From Sphagnum compactum (Eukaryota > Bryophyta > Sphagnopsida > Sphagnales): DNA of 64,000 nucleotides. Below the pieces are notes generated by a model. It was given only the letters and a program-made list of their open reading frames with translations. It searched no databases and was not told where the DNA came from. Position 1 is the stretch's first letter; each line of letters begins with the position of its first letter. The stretch is from the NCBI GenBank assembly GCA_965153455.1, contig OZ234499.1, forward strand, positions 8,614,271 through 8,678,270. Direction: 5' to 3'. Of the stretch, positions 12,854-23,497 are shown in pieces. Both the position numbers and the translations under genes were made by a program.

Positions 12854-13838
12854 CGACGTCGACGCGGACCCGACCGACGACCTGAGCGTCGAGTTTGAAC
12901 GCCTGCGTCAACGCGTCAAACCGGGCAACCTCGTCGCCCTGAATAAGATCCTCCAGTCCAACCCCGAGGCGTCGGGCGCCGGCATCCAGTCCAAGATCAT
13001 GCACCTGATGAATGAGGCCGAGTACGACCGCCTGTTCGCCGACAGCAACATGCGCAACAAGGGGCACCTCCAGTCTTTGCGCGCTGGCTGGGCGTCGGGG
13101 TACCTCACCGCCCTGCCGCTGCCCTATCTCGACCTCACCCTGCCACCGCACCACTTCCAGCGTGTCGTCTAGTTCCGGCTGGGCTTGAAGACATGCCCAA
13201 CCGTTCGCTGCCTGAAGTGCCATCTGCATGTGATGGACCCGTACGACAACCACGCCGTGACCTGCAGGCACGGGCCACACACCATTCGCCGCCACGACCG
13301 CATGCTGTACGTGCAGAACATTATCGCCAATGAGGCGGGTCTCAAGTCCCGCCTCGAGAAGACCGGCCTAATCGTCGGCCGCAAGGATCGTCCCGTCGAC
13401 GTCCTACTCCTGATGTTCTGCGCCGGCTAGGACGCCTGCCTGGACTCTATGATTACATACCCACTACAGCCCACCTTCATCGATCATGCAACGGGAAAGA
13501 GTCTGGTCGCTGCCAAGGCCACTGCCGCCAAGAAGCATTCCGACGACGACGAGAAGTGTCGCCGCAATGGCCTGCGCTTGATCACCATGGCTTGGGAGAT
13601 GTTCGGCGGCTCCGCCCTCGAGACGCGCATCATGATCCGCAAGATCGCCATCCGTCACGCTAACAAACACAACCGACCCCGAGGACAGACCATCTACCAG
13701 ATCAATCGGCGCCTTTCCGTTGCGCTCCAGCGAGGCGTTGGGGAGCAGCTGATTGCCTGTGAGTGCGCTGGCTGAATGCTGGCTTCGCAGCTGACACCAG
13801 CGACGGTTAGTCAACCTACATCTAAGATTGGGGCGCCC
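12854..13838 (+). pseudogene. GC-rich 3' fragment of an RLE-type LINE
   Basis: One frame (codons starting at multiples of 3) runs from 12855 to the stop at 13773-13775, broken only by TAG at 13170 and 13428. It carries the usual tail of non-LTR elements that use a restriction-like endonuclease. There is a GWASGYLTALP / FRLGL linker, then a zinc finger of C-X2-C-H-C type (Cys at 13209 and 13218, His 13251, Cys 13263), RRHD at ~13287, and the endonuclease core RPVD (Asp 13398) followed by a second Asp at 13443. The end, with QINRRLSVALQR, also fits the family. The reverse transcriptase is missing, as expected for 5' truncation during target-primed insertion. Both stops sit where glutamine would be plausible, consistent with CAG to TAG decay. 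The segment is strongly GC-rich with C/G third positions, unlike everything around it. Near-identical 12-13-base sequences (12838-12850, 13839-13850) flank it. Confidence 0.8.
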
Positions 13839-13850
13839 AACAAAAACAAG
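13839..13850. repeat. Right flanking repeat of the GC-rich LINE fragment
   Basis: Partner of 12838-12850. It starts directly after the last GC-rich bases (GGGCGCCC). Confidence 0.5.
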
Positions 13851-14770
13851 TAAATCCAAGGGAGAAACACTCCAAAAAAAACCAAGGAAACATAAATTTT
13901 AAAACCCCACAATAACCAATATTAAGAAAACCAACAAAAAAACTAAAGAAAAACAGAAATGAAAAACGAAAAAGATTGAAATAAAATTTTAAAATGGTAC
14001 AAAATTTCTTAAAAAATATATAAAAACCAGAATTTTAAAAATTACTGAAAAATAAAATAAAAAAGGGAAGAAAAAGGTCAATTTTTTTGAAATGCCAAAA
14101 AACCGGTATTAAAAAAGCCAGCAAAAAAACAAGAAAGAAAAAATTGAAAGCAAATAAATAAATAAATAAATAAATAAAAACCAAAAAATACCATAAATAT
14201 TTATAAAAAAAACAAATCCAAGTGAAGGCACCAAACCTTTACTGCAATCAAGAGCTCATGGCAATGGCAACAAACCTCTACTACCATTATTGGTTTGGAG
14301 GGGTTGGACTACTAGAAACTCACCCTTCCATTTATTTCTCATGTTGCTTTTCCTCTTCGTCTCTCTCCTCTTTATTTTGTTTTCTCCTGTTCTCCTCTTC
14401 CTCTTCATCTCTCTCTTCCCTTTCTTGTTGCTCCTGTTCTCATCTTCCACAACTCCACACACACAACTTAAAAAACACACATACAAAAACAAAAGAAAAA
14501 AAAAAAAAACAAAACCACAAAACTTCAAATAAAGACACAAATTAAAAAAAAAAAAACAAAGGAATCATAAAGATCTCAAACAAAGTCACACCAAACAGAA
14601 TTTTAAAAAAAAAAAACAAAGACAAAAGAAAGAAAACCAAAGAAAGAAGAATGAAGAGGTCCCAAAGAAAGAAGAAAAAATTATGAGCTGGAAAAGGGAG
14701 GGAAAACAGGAAGGAAGGGGGTGGGTGAAGTAAAAAAAAACTGACCTCGGGGGTGAGAAAAAAAAAAAAA
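13851..14770. repeat. A-rich low-complexity tract, right part
   Basis: Same composition as 12270-12853. It includes an (AAAT)n microsatellite at 14152-14177, a CT/TCC-rich stretch at 14330-14450 and long A-runs at 14480-14620 and 14756-14770. The frames at 14222-14545 on both strands are low-complexity (S/F/L or K/R runs) and are not treated as genes. Confidence 0.65.
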
Positions 14771-14929
14771 CCCAGAACCCTGTCCAGGGTTGGGTTGGGT
14801 TTCATCCTATCCAAAAATATCCCAAAACCGGATTTTCTGGATGGTGCATGGTGGGTGTTGGGTCACTCAAGCCCACCAGGAGCATACTGGACTGAAAATA
14901 GTAATTTGAACAAAATTGTGATACCCCAC

Positions 14930-16842
14930 CACTCTTCATGAATGATCTATCAATTCCAAGGTTCTCATTTGTTGAAACATTATGACAATGATCCTTTGCA
15001 TTCTTGTGGATGTTCTGTAGAGTGTTCGCCAGCAAAATTCTGGTTGTCAACCAAGTATTGTTTTCCTCAATGTGGTACTTAGCAGCCTGTTGGAACCCCA
15101 ATCCGAAGATGTGCAACCAGATCAGAGGAGTGGTACGAAACTTCATTAGGGGGGAAAGGCTTCCAACACACGGGCCAAGGTCAAATGGGATTCTTTTACA
15201 CTTCCCTTGTTTAGCAACGGCCTAAGGATCATAGACCCCAAGGCACAATCCGAAACACTTCTTGCCAAACTTCTGGTGAGAGGACTTGCCCCAGGAAGAG
15301 AACCCTGGAAAGAGATTCTAAGGCACCGAGCAGATCAGGTCCATCTCCCGGTGCACGGCAAAGGGCCAAACATCTTGGATATAAATTGGCTCTTTGTCGC
15401 CCCTAAGCTCAAAAAATTGAAATGCTCATTTTGGAAGAACATCATTGGCTCTTGGCTCAACGTAAGAGTTGGTCTAGCAAAGTCCAAACTCGCATCCCAT
15501 GCGAAGGTTCTCGACAGCCCATTTTCAGCAACCCTCTCATCCTCAACACGACTGGTCACCCTTTGGGAATGAGTGGTCGTAATGAAGGACGCGCCATTGC
15601 CAATTATGGCTGCACCCGAATCAAAGATCTTTGGGACCAGGAGGACAGGGCATGGAAAAGCTTCCAAGCCCTTCGGATGACCTACCACACCACCAACAGG
15701 AACAACAGAGAAATCATCATAACGAATATCTCATGGAATCCTACAACTTACACTAACCGCTTTCAGGCAAGGGACTGGATCAGCAAAAGAAACTCCGGAA
15801 ACAACACCACTCTAGAATGGGTATATCATGTAACCGGGGTCACCCCTAACACGGTGCAAGCCATTGAATTCCAAATGGTTACCCCACTGGTCTCATCAGA
15901 GCTGCGAACTCCCAGGTGATAACCCTCTCCCCTGAAGGTTATCACCCAATCAGGGTCCTCTACCAAGAAAGCCACGGAGCCCCGTATAAAGTTGCCAGGG
16001 AGCTCCCATCACTCTACTCTGGATTTTTGAATCCGGTTTCATTGATGGGCTTCCTTGGGACCCGGGAGAGTGCCACTGGCAAGCCTCCTCCCAAATGGGT
16101 GACTCTCCTTTTTTTGGCTATTCCGCAAAGCGGGGTTACCGAAACACAAGGAAACCCACCCAGAGCGTGAACATCTGCTCCTTCATTCAAAGGTTAAACC
16201 TGCAGAACTCCACCGTCACGCAAGTTATGGCCAGAATCTAGCATAACGCTCGACCCCGGAAGGTCGGCACTTTCATATGGCTCACTTTAAACCGGGGCCT
16301 CCCGATTGGCACATGGCTACAATGCATGGGGATCCTCCCCACGTGCAAGGTTTGCACAGAGGAGGCCCCTGAATCCCCTCAACACTGTCTTCTCGAGTGT
16401 CCCCTCGCCAAAAGGGCTTGGGAGGCCTTCTATCACATCTGGCAAAAATGGGGAGCGCCCAATGACATCTCTCTCCTGGCCATTCGTCATGCTGGGTGAA
16501 GCTGTCTTCGAGAGAGAAGATGACCCCCCCCCCGGGGTCCAAGGGTACCATGTAGGAGGCTTCTCCTACATCATACAAACGCTTGACATCCTTCGCAGTT
16601 TTATCCTCTACTTCCTTTGAACGGAGAAATGCCAAAAGCATTTTGATAACCAGTATTCCTCTAGAAAAATCCTTTAGCAAGCCTGGGTAGCTACTGTTGA
16701 GGTTGGAATGGCCACTTGGAAAGCCATTAATTCCGTTCGGTCCACCCGGGACCCTAGTATTCAAGCTAGGATTGATCAAGCCTTTAGGGCGGAATGGTGT
16801 CACTTAGGCATCTTTGGGGTTGATTGCGCGACCAGCGTGTGA
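14930..16842 (+). pseudogene. L1-like LINE ORF2, C-terminal half, decayed
   Basis: The plus strand encodes the end of a plant LINE ORF2 in fragments that change frame several times. First comes ASKILVVNQVLFSSMWYL..C near 15030-15100, then RNFIRGE, the end of the reverse transcriptase/thumb region. Next is GLRIIDPKAQSETLLAKLLVRG (15220-15290). A linker with GRAIANYGCTRIKDLWDQ follows (15580-15640). The zf-RVT domain is at 16263-16500: GTFIWLTLNRGLPIGTW, then a C..C...ES..H.L..C pattern (KVCTEEAPESPQHCLLEC). The C-terminal tail (ILRSFILYF, then AWVATVEVGMATWKAI) ends at 16842. Frames used are roughly 15004-15225, 15207-15572, 15422-15919, 15916-16170, 16215-16500 and 16500-16842. In-frame stops after MARI, in the ILYF..T region and before QAWVAT fit decay of W and Q codons. 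The catalytic YxDD half is absent. It is about 50% GC, higher than its surroundings. Confidence 0.85.
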
Positions 16843-19189
16843 TGCTTCTTGCCCCCTTGTATTTCTTGGATTTCTTTAATGTTTGATTGGGCTGCTGCCT
16901 CCCTCCCCTTCTCGGGGTCTTTTCTGTAGGGTGTTCAACTCAATTAGAATATTTTCCTAAATGGAGCTGCATAGTCAAAAAGCAGCATCTGCAAGACCCT
17001 GGTTTAGGTCAAGAACTTCAGATGGTAAACTCCACCTAAGTTGACTCATTTGTCGTACCAACATAGAAGATTACCATCATCTTGGGGCCTTCCAAACAAC
17101 CCCAAATTTAGTCATCATCTGTTGAACAAAATTACACTTGTCTCTTCGTAACAGGGTGTTCATGAACAATTTGGTCTTGTACTCAAATGAACGTAATCAT
17201 GGTCGGCAATGTGGTGGTCCCCCAAATCTTAGTTCGATCCAACTTTGTCTGAGTTAAGTTTGTACGCAACAATTCCATCAAGCACCCACCTGGAGGACTG
17301 CTGTTCCTTCTCCTGAGATATGTCCATTAACCTTTTTCATGGCAAGCACAATTTTGTTTGACGGCTCAGCAGGCAATTGGGCCCCAACAGCCAGCCTCCA
17401 TTACTCTACTATATTGACAAGTGGAGATCAGAACTAAGAACCGCTAAAATCAATGTGGAGAAGAACACTAGGAATTTGTGGGGGTGGGAGAGGTGGTAGG
17501 GGAGGCATGATTGGGGGGGGTGGGGAAACGGTAGGGGGGGGTGGGCTACCTTACTTGGAAACTTGTGCTAAAACTTGGTGTTGCAAATTCCTCTGTTGTG
17601 TAGTCCTTTGATTTTGCTAATACCGGTAACCACTGGTTCAATCTATCTGGTGTGTGCTGAGTCCTGACAGTGAACCAAATATGTATTATCCCATATGGTT
17701 GTGGAATGATACCTCTACTGACTCCCAAATGCTTAGTGCATATTTTTTACTATACAAATTAAGACCAATATTGCTCTTTCTCATCAATGAGTGTTATGCA
17801 ATATCAATAGAGATTTAAGGTTTCAAAAATTAACGTTTTATATTTTCTTAAATGTTTTTCAGCTTTTCATTGGGCAAGTGGAATTGGAAGCTTTGATAGT
17901 TATTTTTCATTTGTAGTTGAAAAGATTGTTAGATAATGATTGTTGTTTGATTTGATGACTTTCAATATTGGATTGTGTGAAGTACATTTTGAGAATTGAG
18001 ATTGAAAGCCAAGAAATTCATTGCTTTTTCCTTGCTTCTTTTTTCCTTCAGAAATTATTAAAACATATTCAAATGCAATTTAAATATGGAGGTAAAAACA
18101 TCACCATGAAATACTGGAGCAATCTTGGCATTGGCTGGTAGCAAACTTCAAAAATCACAACTACTGCATCTAGCCAATCTGAACACTTATAATAACATTA
18201 GAGGAGAATGTAGGTTTTCTCACACGAGAAGTCATGGCTCATGACACATTTGTGAGGTAAACTTTGTCATTGCAACTTCCATCCATTACAATATGTGGTG
18301 TTTCCAGTGGGGTATATATTACATTAAATGACAATTTGGCATTATGTAATGACACATATTGTCATGAGACACAGTTTCTGTGTGAGAAAAATCACAATCT
18401 CTTTTACTGTGTATATAGATATTTATTATCACCTGGTACTTAATCTGAAAAATTCTAGACCTATGAGGACCCAGCTGGGTAGCAGATCTGTGAAGAATTT
18501 AGAAACTTGGATTTGGTTGGTCTCTTTGTAATACAATGTCTGCCCAATAGTGGATGGAACCTTGTAACTATGTTAGGGAATTTGATTGCAAAATGAAGTT
18601 GATATTGAGAATTAATTATTTAAATAAAAAACAGGTTAGAGAGTCCAGCTAGGACCTAAAAGCAAACAAACACCTACAAATCTGCAGTCAAAGATATTTG
18701 TGTTGACGCGATAAATTTTGGGGTTAAATCTTGGTTCTTGTAGAATGTCACTCAAGCATGCGGAGCCAACACTTGTGAGACCCACAAGTGCATATAATTA
18801 GAAGTTACAGCAATTTCCTGGCAGACATCGTTGTGCTGTATGAACAAACAACATCCTTTACATGTGCAGCAGCCTCATTCACCTTATTCTCTCCAAGAAC
18901 TACGAGGATATTTTGCTAGGACTGTTGTGCTCCTTGTAAAGGAGCTTGTAGAAATTTCCCAATGTTTTTGAAGATCACATTATATTTGTGTATAACCCTC
19001 CCACAACAGAGCAAGGATATTTTTGCTACTGTTTAGGAATGGGAGGGACATTGTGTGGCTGGAGGGATCTATAGGTTTAAGGTCGCTGCAAAATAGTAGG
19101 TGTAAGATCATAGGTGTAATGTTCCTCCCACTCCTCCTGTTTCTAGATCCAAGGATCTCTATGCTTATGATAAGGTTCCCATCATGTGT
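16843..19189. other. Intergenic, nothing recognised
   Basis: The first ~100 bases may be the LINE 3' untranslated tail. The rest holds G-rich runs (17480-17545) and AT-rich DNA without a frame or motif that I can assign. Confidence 0.4.
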
Positions 19190-19870
19190 TATAGTTGGTA
19201 AGGCCCATGGGTTGCGGGAAATCCCAAAATGACCATTTTGTCCTCCTAAACCCCTTGATAGCCTCTTCCTCCTATACCCCTTATTTTGGGAATGCCCCAC
19301 CCTATGGCTGTACCCTACATGTAAAGCAATCAAAGCTTTTTCCCTATTGTATTTGGAAGGCACCTTTATATCCATGAACATCTCTCTTAGGGGTATTGTG
19401 CCAACTCTTTGAGAGAGTGAGGGACCTTATGCCTACTATGCCTACTTATGGGCACAAGATCATTCCCCCTCTTAAAGTAGGGAAAAGAAAACTCCCCTCC
19501 TACACCTTGTGATCTAGCTACCCTTATGTTTTAGGTTCTCATGTCCTATGATGGGTAGAAGCCATAGGTGGGAGACGTTCCCAAAATGTGAGGCTGAACT
19601 CGGATACATACTGGCTCATCCTAGGCCCCTTTTTGGAAATGCCCCCACCCTGAGCTTTACCTTACACTTAAGGATATTTTTACTGAGGTAGAATTCCATT
19701 TTAGAAACTGCCTTCCTCTAACACTAGAAAATTTCGGCAGATCTTTACATGTAGGGTAAAGCCATGGGGGTAGGTTTTCCTGGAATAAGGGCCCTGCAAG
19801 GTGGAGCTTAGGATGGGCTTGATTCCAGTAAAACCTGCCTCCAAGAGCTTTACTTGATTTAAAAATCATT
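19190..19870. repeat. Hairpin-forming dispersed repeat, several rearranged copies
   Basis: The module seen at 9924 and 46527 occurs here at least twice, in both orientations. A GGTAAGGCCCATGGG arm (19198-19212) faces a GGGAATGCCCCACCC...TACCCTACATG arm (19289-19322). A GGGTAGAAGCCATAGGTGGG arm (19553-19572) faces a GGAAATGCCCCCACCC...TTTACCTTACAC arm (19635-19668). A further plus-oriented copy with TACATGTAGGGTAAAGCCATG begins near 19747. Between them, 19430-19490 has the shared tail phrase TATGCCTACTATGCCTACTTA with CATTCCCCCTCTTAAA. Frames in this block are shadows of the palindromes. Confidence 0.65.
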
Positions 19871-20069
19871 GTGCTTTTAATTTAAAAACAATGATAGCAA
19901 GCGTTTTGAAAAGCATAATTCATAATTCCCTTAGAGGAGGGCATTACATTTATCGAAATGCTCGCTGTTGTATTACAAATTTTTAAGTGCCATGCACATA
20001 CACTAAACAAGAGTGCCCAGGTTTTTCCCGTGTAGGGTATCACATGACAAAAAAGAAAAAAAAGAGAGA

Positions 20070-20123
20070 CGGGCATTTCAAGAAGCGTTTCATTTGTGAG
20101 CATTTCGCTTCTCGAAATGCCCG
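20070..20123. promoter_or_regulatory. Nested inverted repeat upstream of the AP2/ERF gene
   Basis: An 18-base arm at 20070-20087 (CGGGCATTTCAAGAAGCG) is matched with one mismatch by the reverse complement at 20106-20123 (CGCTTCTCGAAATGCCCG), with an 18-base spacer. Inside it, GCATTTCG (20100-20107) and CGAAATGC (20113-20120) form a second, perfect stem around CTTCT. It lies about 80 bp upstream of the candidate TATA box. Related AAGCG/GAAATGCTCGC words occur at 19890-19975. It could be a protein-binding palindrome or a relic of a small foldback element. Confidence 0.6.
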
Positions 20124-20201
20124 CCTGTTTGCAGACAACAGATTGCGCTCTGCAATGCTACCTCCAAATACACTAAAAAAATATTGACGGGTTTTTAGAG
20201 A

Positions 20202-20207
20202 TATAAG
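20202..20207 (+). promoter_or_regulatory. Candidate TATA box of the AP2/ERF gene
   Basis: TATAAG within GAGATATAAGG lies ~680 bp before the start codon and ~80 bp after the inverted repeat. It is at the left edge of the AUG-free leader, so transcription starting near 20230-20240 would give a leader without upstream start codons. This is a positional inference only. Confidence 0.35.
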
Positions 20208-20234
20208 GTGTCCTCCAAATTTTGGAAATTTCTG

Positions 20235-20878
20235 GGACTGGTTGGCGAAAAAAAGAATTAAAGCTAAGTGAAAAAGAAACCTCAAAAGCAGACTCCAAAA
20301 TACACCCCCTCATTCTTCACTCAACTCCCCCACACACAAACACACGCTCTCTCCCTCACAGACACTCTTTCTCTCTCACACTCTCCCTCTCTTTCTCAGA
20401 GTGAGAGCAAGTGTTACTCTGCAAGAAGCTCTGAGTTGCAAAAGAAAAACCCTCTTTCCTCGCAGGCACCTCTTTTGTTTTTCCACAGCGAAATTGCAGT
20501 GAACTGCAGTTTCATAAGCCCAAAGACGATTTTAAAATCGTCTGAACAGACCAAAAAATTGTACGCAGAAACGATAACTGAGCTGCAGCAAAGAATTCAA
20601 TTCTGCCTGGATCGATCCATCGATACCATTTTTGTTTGTTTTTTGTTGTTGTGGAGGGAATTTAGTGGGGAATCAGTTAGTTGTTGGGACAGTATTGTTA
20701 GGAAGAAGGCAGAAGAAGAAGACAGAGATTCATAGAGAGAGACCGGATCGAGAAATTCCTGAATTGGGTTGCGAATTTTTTTCTTCCTTTCTTGTTGAAG
20801 GCAGAGTCTCTCGAGATCCCTGGAAGACCTGGAAGACTCCGGCTACGTCCATTCTGCAAAAACCTAAGTCGACTTGGG
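20235..20878 (+). promoter_or_regulatory. Probable long AUG-free 5' leader
   Basis: From 20158 to 20878 (721 bases) I find no ATG in any frame. The first one is the proposed start at 20879. At this length about ten would be expected by chance, so the depletion supports a real scanned leader. It starts with a CT/CA-rich tract (20325-20400: CTCTCTCCCTCACAGACACT and similar), typical of plant leaders. The alternative start-less frames through it (20268-20735, 20632-20901) begin at GTG/TTG codons and are not genes. No intron is required, but a leader intron cannot be excluded. Confidence 0.55.
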
Positions 20879-22615
20879 ATGGGAAAAGGGCACTCGGATG
20901 ATCATTTCAAAGCCATGGCTGTTGCTGCGGCTCCTGCTGCCAAGTTTGTTCCAGCGTCGTCACCCATCGCTGAACACAGCAGCAGCAGCTTCGTTCCGCA
21001 ATTCATAACAGCAATTCACCACCCATGGCAGGAGAACAAAGAAGACGAAGATCATCATCGCTTCTTCCTGAATTCGGTCCTCAGTGAAGGAGCAAGACAG
21101 CAGGAGAAGGAGGAGGTGGGGTTCCTGGAATTGGGTATTGGCATTCGCAGGGAGAGGGACCAGGAGTTTCTTGACCTGGGTACTAGACTAGTTCCCAGTG
21201 TTGTTCATGAGCAAGAAAGACACACAAGCTTTGTTCTACCGCAGAATTCCAGCTGTTCAGGCTCCACCACTTCTTCGTCCTCATGTAGGCCGGAGCCGCC
21301 GGGACTAGTATGGTCCGAGCCAGCAGCCTCAGTCCCGCCGGAATCCTCCTCCTCCTCCTCCTCCTCCTCACTAAGACCAAGTTTTCTCTATTACAGCAGC
21401 GAGTCTTCTTCTATTGGCAGCAGTAGTCACCAGCAGCAGCACGTCTGCAGATATCTCTCACTGGGGCCCCGCAGAACTCCTGATCATCATCATCATCCTT
21501 ACAACAACAGCTCAATAACAGCTGAATTTATGCCGCAGGCAGCAGCAGCTTGTGCACAGCCGCAGCAAACGAGTAGTATAGCTGCAGGAATGTTGTCTTG
21601 GATGGCAGCAACACCAGCACCAGCTCAGGTGAAGAATGATACCACGGGCGTGCAGCAGCGAGGCCTCAGGCTCATCCCTTTAGCTCAGTGTGTAGTAGGA
21701 CAAACCCCCATACAAGAAGGTCTGCACGCCGCCACCTACAGCAAGAACCTGCAGCTTGCTCATCAGCTGCAACAGCAGCAAATGAATTGGAACCCTGGCA
21801 CAGCAGCAGCAGCAGCCATGATGCAGCAGGAGGAGCTACTACAGCAGTCTTCTAAGCAGCTGGAGAAGGCTGGGCGCTTAGGAGGAGGAGGAGCCTCAGC
21901 CTCAGATCCTGTGAAGAAGCAAACCAAGCTTTTCAGAGGAGTACGTCAAAGGCATTGGGGCAAATGGGTTGCAGAGATTCGCCTCCCCAGGAATCGTACC
22001 CGCCTGTGGTTGGGGACTTTCGACACTGCGGAAGAAGCAGCTCTTGCTTATGATCAAGCTGCCTACAAACTGCGAGGGGAATTCGCTCGCCTCAACTTCC
22101 CTCATCACAGGTACTATCAACTGCAGGAAGCTCAAGCAACAATGGGTCTCCGAGGAGCAGCTTCTTCTTCTTCGCCTGCCCAGCGGGTAAGCACCCATGA
22201 GGAGCTCCAGTTCCTGACATCTCCTCCTCCTCCTCCTCCTCCTCCTCCTCCCGCTGCGCCTACTCCAGCAGGTCCGGCTGCAGCATCAGGAACTTGGGTA
22301 GACCTGGATGACCACGACTTGCTGAAGAACATTGTCCCAAGTCTGGACGTCGATATGTCGTGGGCGGTGGATCTATCGAGTCCTGCCAATACAACTCTGG
22401 CTCTTGGTAATTGCCAACATCATCATCGTCACGCATCAAAAGCAGCACAAGCTGCTCATGCTTCTTCTTCTGCTGCAGCTGCCGCAGCTGGATTGCAGCA
22501 GCAGACACCCAGTAGTAGCTACAGTCGTCGAGGAGCTTCTCATCATCTCTTCACCCCCAACGTCAGTCACAACATCCGAGCCTTTCCAAGCTTTACTGGC
22601 TCATCTCCTCTCTAG
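20879..22615 (+). CDS. AP2/ERF transcription factor, RAP2.4-like (DREB A-6 / ERF group I)
   Basis: This intronless frame of 578 codons encodes a nuclear DNA-binding regulator with a single AP2 domain at about residues 352-409. The domain runs [20 protein letters not shown], then [20 protein letters not shown] and finally [11 protein letters not shown]. It has Val at domain position 14 and the RLP stretch typical of the RAP2.4 branch. Known members bind DRE/GCC-like or coupling elements and act in light, drought and ethylene responses. The exact role here is inferred only from the family. C-terminal of the domain, [10 protein letters not shown] (~473) and PSLDVDMSW (487-495) resemble the group's LPSLEIDW motif. 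The rest is low-complexity: Ser runs near 158-168, His run ~204, Gln/Ala-rich stretches, and 11-12 Pro near 447-458. At 578 residues it is longer than the usual 250-400, owing to these tracts. Start: first ATG after the leader with G at -3 and +4. A second in-frame ATG at 20915 also has good context. The frame is open upstream (from 20792), but without an ATG. Confidence 0.93.
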   Translation: MGKGHSDDHFKAMAVAAAPAAKFVPASSPIAEHSSSSFVPQFITAIHHPWQENKEDEDHHRFFLNSVLSEGARQQEKEEVGFLELGIGIRRERDQEFLDLGTRLVPSVVHEQERHTSFVLPQNSSCSGSTTSSSSCRPEPPGLVWSEPAASVPPESSSSSSSSSLRPSFLYYSSESSSIGSSSHQQQHVCRYLSLGPRRTPDHHHHPYNNSSITAEFMPQAAAACAQPQQTSSIAAGMLSWMAATPAPAQVKNDTTGVQQRGLRLIPLAQCVVGQTPIQEGLHAATYSKNLQLAHQLQQQQMNWNPGTAAAAAMMQQEELLQQSSKQLEKAGRLGGGGASASDPVKKQTKLFRGVRQRHWGKWVAEIRLPRNRTRLWLGTFDTAEEAALAYDQAAYKLRGEFARLNFPHHRYYQLQEAQATMGLRGAASSSSPAQRVSTHEELQFLTSPPPPPPPPPPAAPTPAGPAAASGTWVDLDDHDLLKNIVPSLDVDMSWAVDLSSPANTTLALGNCQHHHRHASKAAQAAHASSSAAAAAAGLQQQTPSSSYSRRGASHHLFTPNVSHNIRAFPSFTGSSPL

Positions 22616-23497
22616 ATCTCTTGCAAGAGATAGGACCGTGACTCCTCTCTCTCTCTCTCTCCCTGTGCATATGTTTGTGTGTGTGCGTGACTCTTTTCCA
22701 ACTTGCAGTAATGACGGGTTTGGTTTTTTTGTGAGAATTTCTGGTTGCAATGCTGCTGCTTCTCTCTCCTCTGCATGCATTGGGTGCATACCAGCAGTTA
22801 CAATCTGAGGATGAACATTGCAGAAATTTGTGACACTCTTTTTTTTGGGAGCTCAACTACTTGCCAGGAGATATGCTGAGCACTGCATGCTGGCGAAATT
22901 TTTTAGAGATTCAAGAAGACCTCAGAGTTTATGTACATCACTGAAATGGAAATCTCTCTATCTCTCTCTCTCTCTCTCTTCCACAAAACAAGTTTCTTTC
23001 ATCAGAATCTTAGGTAGACTTCTTGTAGATCAGAAATTGTGTTGAGCTTTGAGCTTCACATAAATTTAATTTAGCTGCAATTTTTTTGCCAGACTATGGA
23101 GTTTTTTTTCCCTCTCCCTCTCTCTCTCTGCAGACACAGAGTCAAGCAACACCTGAAATCGGAGTTTTTTTGCTGCTGTTTTTCCCCCTTCTTAAGTCCC
23201 CTTCCAGCCTCTCCTCCTTTTGTGTCTGCATTATCAGCATCAATCTCCTTTGCCAGTGGCAAGATCCTTGGTTGAATCTTCAACCCACCCTTTTAGTTTT
23301 GGGTTGCTGTTGCAACCATGGATCACTTTGCTGAGTGCAACAATCAAGAGATGTCTGTATGTATGTATGTATATGTCTGCACATATGGAGAAAAACAAAT
23401 GATGGGGAACATATTTGATACTAAGGTTTGAAGTTTGAACAGACATGAGAGCAGCTGTCGGTAGAGCAGCATTTTTCTGCATTTTGGAATGATTTTT
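22616..23497 (+). other. 3' flank of the AP2/ERF gene, probable 3' UTR in part
   Basis: It holds a CT-dinucleotide run just after the stop (22643-22662), a longer one at 22952-22979, another at 23110-23130, and a TGTA repeat (TATGTATGTATGTATATG) near 23357. No second gene is seen. I found no clear AATAAA close to the stop codon, so the transcript end is not assigned. Confidence 0.45.

Noticed and set aside
12684-13295. 203-codon minus-strand frame
   Set aside because: Its GC-rich part is antisense to the RLE-LINE frame and its other part is a translation of the A-rich tract (runs of F/L).
13464-13859. 131-codon minus-strand frame
   Set aside because: Antisense shadow of the RLE-LINE tail. 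The plus frame carries the domain motifs.
15335-15688. Minus-strand frame of 117 codons
   Set aside because: Antisense to the LINE pseudogene, which shows family motifs on the plus strand.
20792-20878. N-terminal extension of the AP2/ERF frame
   Set aside because: The open frame extends upstream but contains no ATG before 20879. The extension would need a TTG start.
22132-22389. Minus-strand frame with a poly-Gly run
   Set aside because: Complement of the AP2/ERF proline codons. A shadow only.
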